From an uncultured Lachnospiraceae bacterium (GTDB taxonomy: Bacteria; Bacillota; Clostridia; Lachnospirales; Lachnospiraceae), in assembly GCA_902778165.1 (NCBI GenBank), contig CACYWQ010000006.1, positions 1-64,000 of the forward strand: a DNA stretch of 64,000 nucleotides, read 5' to 3'. The notes below the pieces were generated by a model. It saw only the letters and a program-made list of their open reading frames with translations, was not told where the DNA came from and searched no databases. This document shows, one piece after another, positions 61,296-64,000 of this stretch (its first letter is position 1; every line of letters begins with the position of its first letter). The position numbers were made by a program, and so were the translations under genes.

Positions 61296-62287
61296 CTGCA
61301 GTAATTTTGTTTATACTCGGATTTGTGTTCTTGATATTCGGAGGCAACTGGTTCGTTGACGGTTCTACGGGCGTGGCCAAGAGATATCATATACCGGAAC
61401 TTTTGATAGGAGCGACGGTGGTATCCATAGGTACGACACTTCCCGAAGTAATGGTATCTGCAACATCAGCAGCCAAGGGTATCGGTGATATAGCATACGG
61501 TAATGCAATAGGATCCATTATTTGTAATACCGCACTCATATCGGCGCTTACTATAGCAATTAAGCCTGCAGATGTTGAGAAGAAGGAACTGTTTAAGCCC
61601 GTTGCTTATTTCTTTACGGCTGCCGTTATATATGTGGCAACCTCTTATATAACCGGATATTTCTCAAGAATCACAGGTATTGTATTGCTTGTGATATTTG
61701 CGACATACATGTTTACAACCGTTAGAAGTGTGTTACAGGGAGGTGTATCCGCAGATACTTCGGATGTAAATATTGAACAAAAAGATGAAAATAGTACAAA
61801 TAAAGGTTTTCAAGACAGCCTTTTATTTGATATACTGAAGATTGCGGTCGGTGCAACGCTTATTACAATAGGAGCCAATCTATTAGTAGATAACGGCACC
61901 ATAATCGCGACGGCCCTTGGAGTGCCTACATCCGTAATTGCGCTTACATTTGTCGCACTCGGAACATCACTTCCGGAACTTGTGACAGCTATCACGTCAT
62001 TAGCCAAAGGCCACGGAGCACTTTCGCTTGGTAATATTATCGGAGCGAACTTATTTAACCTGGTATTGGTCAGCGGTGTATCCATGACGATACAGCCCTT
62101 CCATATTCCGGTTGAGAAGACGATAGGAGGTATTAACGCTTCCTTAGTGGTGGATATTCCGGTTATGCTTGGAGTAATGTTACTCCTTACTGTTCCTTCG
62201 ATTATTAAGGGCAAGTTATACAGATTGCAGGGAATACTTCTCCTTGCAACCTATGCAGGATATGTAATATTCCAGTTTGCAATGTAA
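61289..62287 (+). CDS. CaCA family calcium/sodium antiporter
   Basis: A 332-residue YrbG-like exchanger with about ten helices. Two alpha-repeats are plain: IGTTLPEVMVSATSAAKGIG near residue 50 and LGTSLPELVTAITSLAKG near 230, each followed by GN(A/I)IGS/GANLFN. These bind Ca2+ and Na+ in the family. A hydrophilic loop rich in Asp, Glu and Asn lies in the middle. It overlaps the C39-like gene by seven bases, and proC follows 13 bases later. Confidence 0.93.
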   Translation: MLTAVILFILGFVFLIFGGNWFVDGSTGVAKRYHIPELLIGATVVSIGTTLPEVMVSATSAAKGIGDIAYGNAIGSIICNTALISALTIAIKPADVEKKELFKPVAYFFTAAVIYVATSYITGYFSRITGIVLLVIFATYMFTTVRSVLQGGVSADTSDVNIEQKDENSTNKGFQDSLLFDILKIAVGATLITIGANLLVDNGTIIATALGVPTSVIALTFVALGTSLPELVTAITSLAKGHGALSLGNIIGANLFNLVLVSGVSMTIQPFHIPVEKTIGGINASLVVDIPVMLGVMLLLTVPSIIKGKLYRLQGILLLATYAGYVIFQFAM

Positions 62288-62300
62288 TGGAGGTTAGACT

Positions 62301-63092
62301 ATGAAGATAGGTTTTATCGGAATGGGTAACATGGCCCAGGCCATAGCGGCGGGCTTCATATACAGTGGCAAAATCGACGGAACTGATGTATATGCATATG
62401 CACCTCATCAGGACAAGCTTAAGAGCAATGCAACCAAGATAGGATTCGTTCCGGCTCCTACACCCAAGGCGCTTGTTACAAGTGTTGATGTTGTGATAAT
62501 TGCATGTAAGCCTTATCAGATAGAAGATGTGCTTGAAGAGATAGGCAAAGACCTTAAGGGCAAGGCTTTGGTATCGATTGCAGCAGGATGGTCATTTGAT
62601 TCTTATGAGAAGATCCTTGGCAAGGATACCAGGATTCAGTGCATTATGCCCAATACACCTGCCATGGTAGGCGAAGGTGTACTGTTATTTGAAAGAATCC
62701 ATTCCCTTAATGAAGATGAGAGGAATGAGATCATAGATTTGTTCGGAAGTCTCGGACTTGTGGAAGAACTGCCGACGGAACTTATGGGAATAGGCGGTGC
62801 CGTATCGGGTTGCGGTCCGGCATTTATGGATATGATAATGGAAGCTTACGCTGATGCAGCGGTTAAATACGGTATTCCGAGAACCCTTGCATATAAGCTC
62901 ATATCTCAGACCATGTTGGGTTCTGCCAAGTTGCAGCTTCAGAGCGGTTCACATCCCGGAGTGCTTAAGGATGCGGTATGCTCACCTAAGGGCAGTACGA
63001 TAAGAGGCGTTGAAGCTTTGGAGAAAGCCGGACTCAGAGCGGCGTGTATGGATGCCGTTGATTCGATAATGGACTTTATTAATAATAGGTGA
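62301..63092 (+). CDS. proC: Pyrroline-5-carboxylate reductase
   Basis: A 263-residue NAD(P)H-dependent enzyme making L-proline from pyrroline-5-carboxylate. The Rossmann motif KIGFIGMGNMAQAIAAGF, NTPAMVGEGV, GCGPAFMDMIMEAYADAAVK and the C-terminal SGSHPGVLKDAVCSPKGSTI are diagnostic. GGAGG precedes the start. Last complete gene in the window, four bases before the next start. Confidence 0.97.
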   Translation: MKIGFIGMGNMAQAIAAGFIYSGKIDGTDVYAYAPHQDKLKSNATKIGFVPAPTPKALVTSVDVVIIACKPYQIEDVLEEIGKDLKGKALVSIAAGWSFDSYEKILGKDTRIQCIMPNTPAMVGEGVLLFERIHSLNEDERNEIIDLFGSLGLVEELPTELMGIGGAVSGCGPAFMDMIMEAYADAAVKYGIPRTLAYKLISQTMLGSAKLQLQSGSHPGVLKDAVCSPKGSTIRGVEALEKAGLRAACMDAVDSIMDFINNR

Positions 63093-63096
63093 TTAG

Positions 63097-64000
63097 ATGG
63101 GATTATTGGAGACTAAGAGAGTGATTCAGCCTCCCAAGCGGCGCAGGATGACCAAGAGAAAGAGGATCATGTTGGCCTGTGCCAAGGCGGCAGGTGTAGT
63201 TCTTGCGGCTTTCGCCGTTGTCATTATTATCTACATGTTGGCATTTGCCGAATATACTTATATTGATCTAAGCGAGCTTACTGCAGCTACCGTAACCGGA
63301 TATAACGGACACGGTATGCTTAATACCGTTACGCAGACCCTGGCCGGTCAGGAAGAGTTCTTTGATACGGTGAGTGTCAACGTACTTGATACGGATGAGG
63401 TTAAGAACGGAAGCTTAAGCAACGGAGATAAGATTGAGATTGAGTATTCTTACAACAAGAATTATGCCAAGGAGCATAAGTTAAGAGTAAGAGGCGGAAG
63501 CGAATTCGTTACCATCAAAGATCTTCCCGAGGGAACAGCAATTTCATATGATGATCTATTTGCGGGAGCCAAGCTTGAGTATACGGGAGTGGCGCCCTTA
63601 GTTACCGTAAGCGTATCCAATGTAAGTACCGATACCGTATTATCCGGTGTTGAATATACCATAGAGGGTGAGAAGCAGTATTATGACGAAGGTGACGTTG
63701 TAAGAGTTCGTGCTCAGTTTGACGAAGCTAAGGCTATAGAGGCTGCATATGATATAGAGAAGGGTCCCGAAGGATATGTTAAGGACTATACCGTAAGCGG
63801 TGTTGACAGATACTTAACGGATGCATCGGAACTTCCGCAAGAACTTCTTGATCAGATGAAGGAATATGGCGCTACGCTGTTTGGCAAGAATGAGGGAGAT
63901 GCCAATGAATTCGGATTAAGAATCTTCATGGCAGCAGGTACCATGTACAGTACGTCCGGCGGGGATTATACATTCTCTTGGAGAACTCCTGTGTATATCT
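63097..64000 (+). CDS. Hypothetical single-pass membrane protein, 3' end outside window
   Basis: The frame is open from ATG 63097 to the window end (301 codons so far). A very basic N terminus (KRRRMTKRKR near residue 15) precedes one membrane helix at about 28-50, so the C-terminal part is extracellular. That part reads like beta-sandwich repeats (YTYIDLSELTAATVTGYNGH, KIEIEYSYNKNYAKEHKLRV), a pattern often seen in clostridial cell-surface proteins. I cannot name a family. A few bases after proC, probably the same operon. Confidence 0.75.
   Translation, partial: MGLLETKRVIQPPKRRRMTKRKRIMLACAKAAGVVLAAFAVVIIIYMLAFAEYTYIDLSELTAATVTGYNGHGMLNTVTQTLAGQEEFFDTVSVNVLDTDEVKNGSLSNGDKIEIEYSYNKNYAKEHKLRVRGGSEFVTIKDLPEGTAISYDDLFAGAKLEYTGVAPLVTVSVSNVSTDTVLSGVEYTIEGEKQYYDEGDVVRVRAQFDEAKAIEAAYDIEKGPEGYVKDYTVSGVDRYLTDASELPQELLDQMKEYGATLFGKNEGDANEFGLRIFMAAGTMYSTSGGDYTFSWRTPVYI

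Overview
The window looks like a chromosomal segment of a Gram-positive Clostridia-class bacterium, most likely a Lachnospiraceae (Butyrivibrio/Roseburia-type). The basis is inferential: moderately AT-rich DNA, strong GGAGG ribosome sites, Firmicute-type sigma-A promoters, the rpsL-rpsG-fusA-tuf order, split transketolase subunits, a clostridial-type Lgt, a cytoplasmic GH10 xylanase and lipoproteins with poorly conserved linkers. Nearly all genes are on the + strand; the exceptions are a six-tRNA operon, a six-gene accessory block at 24.7-28.8 kb, and a degV gene.

Layout. 1-2.6 kb: araD (5' end cut by the window) and a two-subunit transketolase, i.e. pentose metabolism. 2.7-11.2 kb: a YfhO-type membrane protein, an iron alcohol dehydrogenase, then a tightly coupled run (lgt, a DUF1700 protein, a THUMP RNA methyltransferase, an amidase-fold protein that has lost its zinc residues, rdgB, a metallophosphoesterase), closed by a bidirectional terminator. 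11.26-11.96 kb: tRNA Pro-Gly-Arg-His-Gln-Lys on the - strand from a perfect consensus promoter. 12.0-18.0 kb: an ABC exporter set with a DPMTGEPI-repeat membrane protein, and a MATE transporter. 18.0-21.9 kb: ECF sigma factor, putative anti-sigma protein and a VWA lipoprotein. 22.0-24.6 kb: an AraC regulator coupled to a collapsed aldo/keto reductase pseudogene, and a zinc-ribbon membrane protein.

24.6-29.6 kb is an accessory region: - strand genes for a PPOX-like flavoprotein, a GNAT acetyltransferase, a RhuM-Fic fusion with an altered Fic motif, a serine hydrolase, a membrane protein and a small monooxygenase, then a possible transposase remnant, tRNA-Leu, a copy of the tRNA 3' end, twin hairpin units and a nitroreductase remnant. 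This reads as an eroded tRNA-targeted integration site. 29.7-32.2 kb: phospholipase C-like protein, HD hydrolase and a rhodanese-TtcA-like fusion. 32.8-37.6 kb: FecR lipoprotein plus two half-ABC exporters. 37.6-39.0 kb: a two-gene DUF3990/HTH module with a palindrome inside its promoter, the best candidate for a poorly described toxin-antitoxin-like system. 39.1-43.8 kb: the translation operon. 44-56.6 kb: a lipoprotein, VOC protein, chemoreceptor, two unknown genes, xylanase, MATE, RNHCP protein, nadE, an AEC transporter and degV. 56.8-64 kb: a MacAB-like efflux operon with a C39-like protein, a Ca2+/Na+ antiporter, proC and a membrane protein cut by the window end.

A second notable signal is a family of palindromes with TTACGGAA/TTCCGTAA ends. 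Two loci (32.3 and 43.9 kb) carry a 218-bp composite of the same length and order, and a third locus (19.66-19.92 kb) carries four hairpins in inverted arrangement. Two of these hairpins are followed by T-runs and probably act as terminators.
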